Of a stretch of DNA of 7,797 nt, positions 1 to 5,383 are shown piece after piece. Position 1 is the stretch's first letter. The number at the start of each line of letters is the position of its first letter. The position numbers and the translations under genes are program-made. The notes beneath the pieces are model-generated. The model saw only the letters and a list, made by a program, of their open reading frames with translations. It did not search any database and had not been told where the DNA came from. The stretch covers positions 1 to 7,797 of the forward strand of contig CAMOWO010000026.1 in NCBI GenBank assembly GCA_946628525.1, written 5' to 3'. The DNA comes from an uncultured Bacillota bacterium (GTDB lineage Bacteria; Bacillota_A; Clostridia; Peptostreptococcales; Anaerovoracaceae).

Positions 1-734
1 TCCTTTATGAGGGACCTGAACAGATCGCAGCAATCTGGCTCGAATCAGTAGTAGGATCAAACGGCGTACTTATCCCACCTATCGAATGGTACAAGGGCGT
101 TAGAGCTCTCTGCGACAAGTACGACATCCTGATGGTTGCTGACGAAGTAATGGCTGGATTCTACAGAACAGGTAAAGCATTCGCATTCCAGAACTTCGAC
201 TATCAGCCAGACATGATCACATTCGCTAAGGGTTCAACTTGCGGATATGTTCCTCTCGGCGGCGTAGTAATGCAGAAGAAGATCGCTGATTTCTTCGACG
301 AGACTTCAATGGGTTGCGGACTTACTTACTCAGCTCATCCAATGGGTTGTGCAGCTGCAGTTGCAACTATTGCTGAATACAAGAAACAGAACATCGAAGA
401 GAACGTTGCTAAGGTTGGCGCTGTTCTCGCTGAGATCGAAGACGCTATGGTAGATGCTCACAAGAGCGTTGGCCAGGTTAGACACATCGGTCTGTTCTCA
501 GCAATCGAACTGGTTAAGGATAAGGAAACTAGAGAACCACTGGTACCTTTCGGCAAGGATCCTGAAGGCATCATGCCTAAGATCATCGGTATGCTCAAGA
601 ACGCAGGTGTTTGGACATATTCACACGAGAACATGTTCGTTATCTGCCCTCCACTCAACATCACTGAGGAAGAGCTGAGAGAAGCAATGGTAATCGTTAA
701 CAACGTTCTGGATTCCGTTGACCAGATGATCTAA
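1..734 (+). CDS. Class III PLP-dependent aminotransferase, 3' part (taurine:pyruvate aminotransferase-like)
   Basis: This is the C-terminal 243 residues of a fold-type I, class III aminotransferase; the reading frame is open from nt 3 and the start lies outside the window. Family members are about 430-460 residues, so a little under half is missing. Visible landmarks are SNGVLIPP (fragment residues 19-26), the ADEVMAGFYRTG block whose Asp (residue 47) binds the PLP pyridine nitrogen, and MITFAKG, whose Lys (residue 76, nt 228-230) should form the Schiff base. They are followed by PLGGVVM and a GLTYSAHPMGCAAA block. The order and wording of these motifs resemble taurine:pyruvate and related omega-amino-acid aminotransferases, but the substrate-determining N-terminal part is not visible, so the substrate is not assigned. 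The codons differ from the other genes here: nearly all Arg are AGA, and many Ala, Val and Ser codons are GCT, GTT and TCA. This is consistent with high expression. The gene converges on lexA and ends in a strong hairpin terminator. Confidence 0.92.
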   Translation, partial: LYEGPEQIAAIWLESVVGSNGVLIPPIEWYKGVRALCDKYDILMVADEVMAGFYRTGKAFAFQNFDYQPDMITFAKGSTCGYVPLGGVVMQKKIADFFDETSMGCGLTYSAHPMGCAAAVATIAEYKKQNIEENVAKVGAVLAEIEDAMVDAHKSVGQVRHIGLFSAIELVKDKETREPLVPFGKDPEGIMPKIIGMLKNAGVWTYSHENMFVICPPLNITEEELREAMVIVNNVLDSVDQMI

Positions 735-762
735 GATAAGACATCTAATGACGAACACAAAC

Positions 763-796
763 AAGACCTCGCGCATCATGCGCGAGGTCTTTTATT
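763..796. terminator. Strong intrinsic terminator between convergent genes
   Basis: A perfect 14-bp inverted repeat, AAGACCTCGCGCAT and ATGCGCGAGGTCTT, flanks a single central base. In RNA this gives a GACCTCGCGC stem with a small loop, followed by TCTTTTATT. It sits 28 nt after the aminotransferase stop codon and ends its transcript. Read on the - strand the same stem is followed by TTGTTTG, so it may serve as a back-up terminator for lexA. Confidence 0.93.
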
Positions 797-803
797 CCCT
801 TAA

Positions 804-824
804 ATCAAAAGGCGGCTGCCGCCT
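804..824 (-). terminator. Intrinsic terminator of lexA
   Basis: On the - strand, AGGCGGC and GCCGCCT form a 7-bp GC-rich inverted repeat around one base, followed directly by TTTTGATTT. It lies about 40 nt after the lexA stop codon. The short spacer means the real hairpin has fewer pairs and a 3-5 nt loop. Confidence 0.8.
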
Positions 825-862
825 ATATCTGGCTACATGCCGCCCTATCGTTTCTTATTCGA

Positions 863-1504
863 TCAGAAGTATCTGAACACGCCCTTGACCTTGCCCAGGA
901 TCTTCACGTCCTTGACGATGATCGGGCTCATGGCGCTGTTCTCAGGCTGGAGTCTGATATGATCTCCCTCCTTATAGAACGTCTTGACCGTCGCTTCGCT
1001 CTCAAAGCCATCGATCATCGCCGCCACGATGTCGCCATTCCTGACGCTGCCGCTCTTCTCCACGAGGATGTAATCTCCATCCATGATCCCGGCCTCTACC
1101 ATACTCTCTCCCTTGACGGTGAGCATGAAGTTCGTTCCTTCCCCGATGAATCTCGCCGGAACCGGGAATGTCTCTTCTATATTCTGCTCTGCCAGGATCG
1201 GTGTACCTGCTGCGATCCTGCCTACCAGCGGCACTTCTACCACATCGGAAGTCGGCACGAATTCACCACCCGGTGCGATGCTCATATCGTCCGCGTCCTG
1301 ATCCACCACCATAAGTGCTCTCGGCTTCGATGGATCCTTCTTGATGTATCCCTGCTTCACCAGACTGGCAATGTCCTTGTGCGCTGTGGAAGTGGACTTG
1401 ATATTCAGTGCATTACATATCTCACGAACTGTCGGGGGATAACCCTTGAGTTTGATCTCCTGCTTCATGTAATCAAGTATCTTCTGTTCACGATCCTTAA
1501 GCAT
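863..1504 (-). CDS. lexA: LexA SOS-response repressor
   Basis: LexA is the transcriptional repressor of the SOS regulon; RecA-ssDNA filaments trigger its self-cleavage. The 213-residue protein has an N-terminal winged helix-turn-helix (about 1-65, with GYPPTVREICNALNI and the recognition region STSTAHKDIASLV) and a C-terminal S24 peptidase domain (about 90-213). The Ala-Gly cleavage site is A99-G100 in GRIAAG. The catalytic Ser is S134 in KGESM, and the catalytic Lys is K174 in EATVK. The length is normal for Gram-positive LexA. The frame is open a further 23 codons upstream, but ATG at 1502-1504 is chosen because AAGGGAGG lies 6 nt before it and the family begins here (MLKDREQKIL). The longer version would run through the promoter and operator. 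It is transcribed alone, with its own promoter and terminator, and is probably autoregulated. All residues needed for function are present. Confidence 0.97.
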   Translation of the reverse strand: MLKDREQKILDYMKQEIKLKGYPPTVREICNALNIKSTSTAHKDIASLVKQGYIKKDPSKPRALMVVDQDADDMSIAPGGEFVPTSDVVEVPLVGRIAAGTPILAEQNIEETFPVPARFIGEGTNFMLTVKGESMVEAGIMDGDYILVEKSGSVRNGDIVAAMIDGFESEATVKTFYKEGDHIRLQPENSAMSPIIVKDVKILGKVKGVFRYF

Positions 1505-1510
1505 GATGCG

Positions 1511-1518
1511 CCTCCCTT
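1511..1518 (-). promoter_or_regulatory. lexA ribosome binding site
   Basis: AAGGGAGG on the - strand, 6 nt before the ATG. It decides the start of lexA in favour of the 213-residue form over the longer open frame. Confidence 0.85.
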
Positions 1519-1529
1519 CATATAGTGTT

Positions 1530-1558
1530 ATTATATCACGGCTCATACGACATGTAAA
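1530..1558 (-). promoter_or_regulatory. lexA promoter, sigma-A type with extended -10
   Basis: On the - strand, TTTACA (-35, 1553-1558) and TATAAT (-10, 1530-1535) are separated by exactly 17 nt. A TGA triplet just before the -10 supplies the extended -10 TGn motif. Transcription should start near 1523, about 19 nt before the lexA ATG. Confidence 0.88.
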
Positions 1559-1567
1559 CACATGTTT
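1556..1567. promoter_or_regulatory. Probable LexA operator 1, overlapping the -35
   Basis: AAACACATGTTT is a dyad with AAAC/GTTT half-sites around 4 nt. It matches the clostridial/bacillar LexA-box plan GAAC-N4-GTTC except at the outermost base on each side, and it shares three bases with the -35 of lexA. This is the usual place for autorepression. Confidence 0.6.
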
Positions 1568-1569
1568 GT

Positions 1570-1581
1570 GCACACTTGTTC
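1570..1581. promoter_or_regulatory. Probable LexA operator 2, upstream of the -35
   Basis: GCACACTTGTTC matches GAAC-N4-GTTC with one mismatch; on the - strand it reads CGAACAAGTGTGC with a perfect CGAAC half-site. Its centre is 14 bp from that of operator 1, so two LexA dimers could bind nearly side by side. Confidence 0.55.
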
Positions 1582-1638
1582 GCGTTTTGATGGGGGCGTT
1601 GGAGGGAATCTATGAAAAGGAGTTTCTGGGGCCGAAAT

Positions 1639-1672
1639 TATACATTTTTTGATATATAGGCGAAAATGTATA
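1639..1672. repeat. Palindromic repeat copy 1
   Basis: A 34-bp dyad with perfect 10-bp arms, TATACATTTT and AAAATGTATA. The 14-bp centre contains GATATATAGGC. It is preceded by TTCTGG and GGCCGA, also found before copy 2. The stem would fold in either strand's RNA, but no T-tract terminator follows. Confidence 0.85.
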
Positions 1673-1689
1673 TTCTGGTGAGGGCCGAT

Positions 1690-1724
1690 CATACATTTTT
1701 TGATATATTCCGTAAAAATGTATA
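1690..1724. repeat. Palindromic repeat copy 2
   Basis: A 35-bp dyad with perfect 10-bp arms, ATACATTTTT and AAAAATGTAT. It shares the 18-mer ATACATTTTTTGATATAT exactly with copy 1 and is in the same orientation. The preceding TTCTGG (1673-1678) and GGCCGA (1683-1688) repeat the left flank of copy 1. Confidence 0.85.
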
Positions 1725-1813
1725 ATATCTTGTCTGTTGAGGCAGGTCGACATACTTGATCAGTCGATGTGGCACAGTCAAACCACCCAAAATGGAAATA
1801 TGTGGACGGGAAT

Positions 1814-1850
1814 TTATACATTTTTTTGATATTTTGAGAAAAATGTATAA
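1814..1850. repeat. Palindromic repeat copy 3
   Basis: A 37-bp dyad with the longest perfect arms of the set, 12 bp: TTATACATTTTT and AAAAATGTATAA. Its core, TTTGATATTTTGAG, is in the same orientation as copies 1 and 2. The left flank, TGGACGGGAATT, is a diverged form of the flank of copy 1 (TGGGGCCGAAAT). Confidence 0.85.
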
Positions 1851-1866
1851 TCGAGCATGTATGAAA

Positions 1867-1900
1867 TATACATTTTTGCCTATATAGCGAATTATGTATA
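1867..1900. repeat. Palindromic repeat copy 4, inverted orientation
   Basis: A 34-bp dyad with perfect 7-bp outer arms, TATACAT and ATGTATA, and degraded inner arms. Its reverse complement carries CTATATAGGCAAAAATGTATA-like sequence nearly identical to the right half of copy 1. This copy is therefore inverted relative to the other three. The flank then reads CTGG, an A/G/C-rich stretch, AATT, as in the other copies. Confidence 0.8.
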
Positions 1901-2015
1901 ATTGGGGTCTTTCCAGCATATAAGATGCCGGATAGGCCGGGCTCATCCCACCCACCAACGCCACATCGGACCCCACCGCCAAAACCAGCCCCGCGTCGCG
2001 GCGTTTTCCTCATAC

Positions 2016-2040
2016 AAAAAGAGTCGCCTTCCGGCGGCTC
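2016..2040 (-). terminator. Intrinsic terminator of the moxR-VWA operon
   Basis: On the - strand, GAGCCGCC and GGCGACTC pair around GGAA with one C-A mismatch, and TTTTTG follows. It starts 8 nt after the stop codon of the VWA gene. The same dyad on the + strand has no T-run after it. Confidence 0.8.
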
Positions 2041-2048
2041 TCGTTTCG

Positions 2049-3233
2049 CTATTTCACCAGCAACTTTCGTATGCCCTTCTCTAAGCCATCCAGGGTGAGC
2101 TCGTACATCGGGAAAACTTCTTTGATTGCCTGTATTGTCTTGTATCCGTACGTGTAACCCCACGAATCCTCATCGATAGGATTGAGCCAGATACATTTCT
2201 TATATCTGCGTTTGAACTTCTTGAGCCAGTCGATACCCAGTTCATCATTTCCCAGACCGATCATCGCGTTTCCGCCTTTGCGGAAGAGCTCTGACGGTGC
2301 CATGGCGGCATCACCGAGGAAGATGACTTTGTACTCGCTGTCGAGGTTGCCCAGGACCCAGTTGGTCTCTACCCAGTCTCCACGTCTGCAGTACGGTGTG
2401 GTGTAGAGGTTGTCGTAGATGCAGTTGTGGAAGTAGTATACTTTGAGGTCCTTGAAGTGATTCGCCTTGCTTACAGCCTGGAACAATCTGTTGCAAAGTC
2501 TGCTGTACGGAAGCATAGACCCGTCGGAGTCTATGAGAAGCAGCAGTTTCACCGTGTTCTTACGAGGCTTGTCGTAGACGATGTGAAGCATTCCCGCATT
2601 CTCGCAGGTCTCGTCGATCGTGGCGTCGATGTCCAGCTCCGTCTTGGCGATATCGATCCTTGAAGAGTACTGGCGCAACTTCCTGAAGGCCATCTGGAAC
2701 GACCGGATGTCCAGCACCTTGTCGTCTCTGAAGTCCTTGAAGTGCCGCTCTCCTGCGATCTGGAGCGCAGATTTGTGTCTGCTCTCGCCGCCTGTACGGA
2801 TACCTGTACTGTGGTAGCCTCCACGGCCCATCGTCGATGTTCCGCCTGTTCCGATCCAGTAGGTTCCGCCATCATGCTTCTCCTTCTGTTCTTCGATACG
2901 CTCTCTGAACATGCGCATGATCTCTTCAAGTTCTCTCGGCCACTCGTCTCCCCTGCCCTCATCTCTCGTCTGCTCATCTTCACTGAGCCACTTCCAGAAC
3001 TCCTCCGGAAGATCCTCCGGCGTCTTCACATTGTGGAAGTACTCCGCGAAAACGGCATCGAAGTTATCGAAGTCAGATTCGCTCTTGATGAGTACGGCAC
3101 GGCAGAGATAGTAAAAACCTTTGAAGGAAGCACGGGCAAGACCTTTGTCCAGCGCTTCGACAAGCGTCATCCACTCGTTTATCGAGACCTCTACGCCTCT
3201 GGCTCTAAGCAGGTAAAAGAATTCTAAAAACAT
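2049..3233 (-). CDS. CoxE-like VWA domain protein, MoxR partner
   Basis: This 394-residue protein resembles the CoxE-like VWA family (COG3825 type), which acts with MoxR AAA+ ATPases in maturing, remodelling or metal-loading other proteins. It should be cytoplasmic; no signal peptide or membrane segment is seen. The N-terminal part (1-115) is helical and acidic, with a family-typical FYYLCRAVLIK block. A Gly-rich segment YWIGTGGTSTMGRGGY (125-140) with GIRTGGESRHK follows. The VWA domain covers about 226-394. Its metal-site motif is DSDGSM (235-240) after LLLLI, with YYFHNCIYD (267-274) and the IFLGDAAM Asp (D308). The first MIDAS loop has Asp where the general DxSxS pattern has the first Ser; D235, S239 and D308 are in place. 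The ATG follows GGAAGG at 7 nt and lies 28 nt after the moxR stop, so the two are cotranscribed. The protein acted on cannot be deduced from this window. Confidence 0.88.
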   Translation of the reverse strand: MFLEFFYLLRARGVEVSINEWMTLVEALDKGLARASFKGFYYLCRAVLIKSESDFDNFDAVFAEYFHNVKTPEDLPEEFWKWLSEDEQTRDEGRGDEWPRELEEIMRMFRERIEEQKEKHDGGTYWIGTGGTSTMGRGGYHSTGIRTGGESRHKSALQIAGERHFKDFRDDKVLDIRSFQMAFRKLRQYSSRIDIAKTELDIDATIDETCENAGMLHIVYDKPRKNTVKLLLLIDSDGSMLPYSRLCNRLFQAVSKANHFKDLKVYYFHNCIYDNLYTTPYCRRGDWVETNWVLGNLDSEYKVIFLGDAAMAPSELFRKGGNAMIGLGNDELGIDWLKKFKRRYKKCIWLNPIDEDSWGYTYGYKTIQAIKEVFPMYELTLDGLEKGIRKLLVK

Positions 3234-3261
3234 TGTTTCCTTCCTTTCGCCTAAGCCTTAT

Positions 3262-4104
3262 CTACCATCTTCTGAGTGAGTAACCCTTCTCTTTGATTTC
3301 TTCCATGACGTCGATATCCTGGTTCTTCTTGAGGAGAACGCCTACGAACGGCATCTTCTCGCTGAGGTTCCCAACATCTACGCCGCTGATCATCAGTGCC
3401 TGGATCCAGTCCAGAAGCTCCGAAGTGCTCGGCTTCTTCTGAAGCTCATCCATCTTACGCAGCTCATAAAAAGCGTCCAGCGCTGCATCTGCCAGCGTCT
3501 TATCCACATCTCCGAAGTGTACGTTGATGATCTCGGACATCTTTTGCTTGTCCGGGAACTCGATGTAGTGGAAGATACATCTTCTCAGGAATGCATCCGG
3601 CAGTTCTTTTTCTGCATTGGATGTGATGATAACGATCGGTCTGTGATTCGTCTTGACCGTTTCTTTCGTTTCGTTGATATAGAATTCCATCTTGTCCAGC
3701 TCCCAGAGCAGGTCGTTCGGGAATTCCAAGTCTGCCTTATCGATCTCGTCTATGAGCAGTACCACCTGCTCTTCGGCAGTAAATGCTTCACCAAGTTTAC
3801 CAAGCTTGATGTACTGTGCGATATCCTTGACATCGCCTTCGCCGAACTGGCTGTCGTACAGTCTCTGTACGGTGTCGTAGACGTAGAGGCCTTCCTGTGC
3901 CTTCGTCGTTGACTTGATGCCCCAGATGATCAGTTCCTTTCCCAGTGCTTCTGAGATGGCCTCTGCAAGCATCGTCTTGCCTGTTCCCGGTTCACCTTTG
4001 ATGAGAAGCGGTTTCTCCAGCGCGATGGCGATATTGACCGCATTCATCAGTTCTTCAGTAACAACATAATTGTCACTGCCTTTAAAAACATTCATGTCTT
4101 TCAT
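3262..4104 (-). CDS. MoxR-family AAA+ ATPase
   Basis: A 280-residue AAA+ ATPase of the MoxR branch, expected to form a ring that works on client proteins together with the VWA protein encoded next. Walker A is GEPGTGKT (37-44) and Walker B is VLLIDE (115-120). Sensor 1 is the Asn of IITSNAEKELP (N163), and FLRRC (172-176) supplies the arginine finger. The C-terminal lid domain (about 185-280) is present, so length and motifs are normal and the ATPase should be active. The ATG at 4102-4104 is the first possible start, because the frame has a stop codon just upstream. Its AGGAGAGG ribosome binding site lies 12 nt away, longer than usual, so initiation may be modest. It is the first gene of a two-gene operon with its own promoter. 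Confidence 0.93.
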   Translation of the reverse strand: MKDMNVFKGSDNYVVTEELMNAVNIAIALEKPLLIKGEPGTGKTMLAEAISEALGKELIIWGIKSTTKAQEGLYVYDTVQRLYDSQFGEGDVKDIAQYIKLGKLGEAFTAEEQVVLLIDEIDKADLEFPNDLLWELDKMEFYINETKETVKTNHRPIVIITSNAEKELPDAFLRRCIFHYIEFPDKQKMSEIINVHFGDVDKTLADAALDAFYELRKMDELQKKPSTSELLDWIQALMISGVDVGNLSEKMPFVGVLLKKNQDIDVMEEIKEKGYSLRRW

Positions 4105-4135
4105 TTCTAAACAAATCCTCTCCTAACTCAACTTT

Positions 4136-4198
4136 TGTGAGACTTTATTGCGACGACAGTATTATATCATAAACCCTAACGTAATGGGAGACTTTGTT
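4136..4198 (-). repeat. Direct repeat pair bracketing the moxR promoter
   Basis: On the - strand, AACAAAGTCTCCCA (4185-4198) and AATAAAGTCTCACA (4136-4149) match at 12 of 14 positions and lie 49 bp apart in the same orientation. One falls at about -31 to -44 and the other just after the predicted transcription start. They could be regulator sites, but chance is not excluded. The upstream copy begins within the stop codon of the dehydrogenase gene. Confidence 0.45.
4161..4169 (-). promoter_or_regulatory. Extended -10 promoter of the moxR-VWA operon
   Basis: TGATATAAT on the - strand combines the TGn extension with a perfect TATAAT. No good -35 hexamer exists at 16-18 nt (CCATTA, CCCATT and TCCCAT are the candidates), so the extended -10 must carry the promoter or an activator must help. 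The start point would be near 4154, about 50 nt before the moxR ATG. Confidence 0.65.
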
Positions 4199-5366
4199 AC
4201 ATCGATTCTCTCAAAATTTCAACGACTTCGTCCCTCGTCAGCGGCTTATACCCTCCCTCAAGGAGAAATGTACCATCCGCGATGCCATCAATCATATCTT
4301 CCGTAACGCCCAGCTCCGAAAGATGCATCACGACGCCGATCTCTTTCATCCATTTTTCCATACATTTGAGGCCTTCGAGTGCGACTTCCTCATCCGAAAG
4401 ACCGTACAGATCCACATCCCACACATTGCGGGCGAACTTCTGGAATTTCGGGACGCCGTACGGCAGGATGTATCTGTAATACGGCATGGATACCGCCGCC
4501 AGCGTCATGCCGTGAGTCGCGTTGGTGTAACCGCCCACAGACTGCCCCATCATGTGCACCATCCAGTCCGTGGATTTGCCGCGGGAAATGAGGGTGTTCA
4601 GCGCCCAGGTCGCCGTCCACATCAGGTTCGATCTGGCCTCGTAGTTCTGAGGATCTCTGACGGAATCTCTTCCCGCCTTTATCACTGCTCGCAGCAGACC
4701 TTCTGCGATATAGTCGCTGGCGCAATCATCGTAATCCGAAAAGTACTGCTCGCAGATATGATTGAAAATATCGTAGATCCCGGCCACCATCTGCTCCTTC
4801 GGCAGCGTCATGGTGTAGGTCGGATCAAGGATCGAAAACTTCGGGAAGACATTCTCGTTGGCATAAACGTGACCGATCTTCAGCTTCGAATCAGGATCCG
4901 TAATGACCGTTCCGGCATTCATCTCCGAGCCTGTGCCCACCATGGTCAGGACACACCCCACCGGGATGATGTCGCAGTCCGGCTCCTCCTGTTTGAGATA
5001 GTACTTCTCCCACGGATCATCCGGGCAGTTCACGGACACCGCCACCGCCTTTGCATAATCGCATACGGAGCCGCCTCCCACGGCCAGCAAAAGATCCGCG
5101 CCGTGCTCGCGTGCCGCGGCGACGCCCTCTCTGAGCTTGCCGGAGGTCGGATTCGGCATGACGCCGGAGATCTCCGCCACATTTTTGCCGGAAGCCTCCA
5201 GGATCGCTGTCACGCTGTCATAGATCCCGTTCTTCTTGATGCTGCCACCGCCGTAGATCAGGACCACATTCGGGCCGTACCCTGCCAGCTCCGCCGTAAG
5301 GTTTTCGATGGCGTTCTCGCCGAAATACAGTTTCGTAGGGTTATAGTATTTGAAGTTTCCAAGCAT
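4197..5366 (-). CDS. Iron-containing alcohol dehydrogenase (butanol dehydrogenase/YqhD-like)
   Basis: A 389-residue group III, metal-dependent alcohol dehydrogenase that would reduce aldehydes to alcohols with NAD(P)H. It is closest in wording to the butanol dehydrogenase (BdhA)/YqhD branch. The N-terminal Rossmann-like half has YGGGSIKKNG (38-47) and the dinucleotide motif GGGSVCDYAKA (97-107), which resembles the NADP-preferring GGGS-D pattern of YqhD. The helical C-terminal half carries the metal ligands at D199, H203, H271 (MVHMMG) and H285 (THGMTLA); spacings agree with YqhD. Length is typical and nothing is missing. AAGGAGG lies 7 nt before the ATG. It follows the macro-domain gene after 17 nt and is probably the last gene of the thiH operon, although no hairpin terminator is obvious after it. 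The alcohol or aldehyde used is not predictable. A link to thiamine is possible only through ThDP-dependent decarboxylases making aldehydes, which is inference. Confidence 0.93.
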   Translation of the reverse strand: MLGNFKYYNPTKLYFGENAIENLTAELAGYGPNVVLIYGGGSIKKNGIYDSVTAILEASGKNVAEISGVMPNPTSGKLREGVAAAREHGADLLLAVGGGSVCDYAKAVAVSVNCPDDPWEKYYLKQEEPDCDIIPVGCVLTMVGTGSEMNAGTVITDPDSKLKIGHVYANENVFPKFSILDPTYTMTLPKEQMVAGIYDIFNHICEQYFSDYDDCASDYIAEGLLRAVIKAGRDSVRDPQNYEARSNLMWTATWALNTLISRGKSTDWMVHMMGQSVGGYTNATHGMTLAAVSMPYYRYILPYGVPKFQKFARNVWDVDLYGLSDEEVALEGLKCMEKWMKEIGVVMHLSELGVTEDMIDGIADGTFLLEGGYKPLTRDEVVEILRESM

Positions 5367-5383
5367 GTTATTTCCTCCTTGTT

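Larger units (their letters stand above)
1582..2015. other. Long non-coding stretch upstream of lexA
   Basis: I find no convincing gene between the lexA operators and the terminator of the VWA gene. Open frames on both strands here have no matching ribosome binding site and no recognisable protein. The left and middle parts hold the palindromic repeats (1624-1900). The right part, about 1943-1990, is strongly strand-asymmetric: 26 C and 5 G in 48 nt on the + strand. It ends in a GC-rich dyad, CCGCG and CGCGG (1991-2001), inside AAAAC/GTTTT (1981-2007). That structure could be a second, weaker hairpin behind the VWA gene. Confidence 0.6.

Noticed and set aside
1612..1659. A 15-codon frame (MKRSFWGRNYTFFDI) with GGAGGG 5 nt upstream on the + strand
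   Set aside because: The ribosome binding site is good, but there is no promoter in front, the stop falls inside a repeat copy, and a frame this short is expected by chance.
1639..1900. The palindromes as intrinsic terminators
   Set aside because: Stems are AT-rich and not followed by T-runs on either strand, and there is no gene end beside them.
1639..1900. The repeats as a CRISPR array or a type III toxin-antitoxin RNA
   Set aside because: Only four diverged copies with spacers of 16-89 bp, one copy inverted, and no cas or ToxN-like gene nearby.
1543..2163. A 206-codon open frame on the - strand spanning the lexA promoter and the repeats
   Set aside because: It overlaps the end of the VWA gene, its terminator and the lexA promoter, runs through the palindromes and the C-rich DNA, has low-complexity content and resembles no protein.
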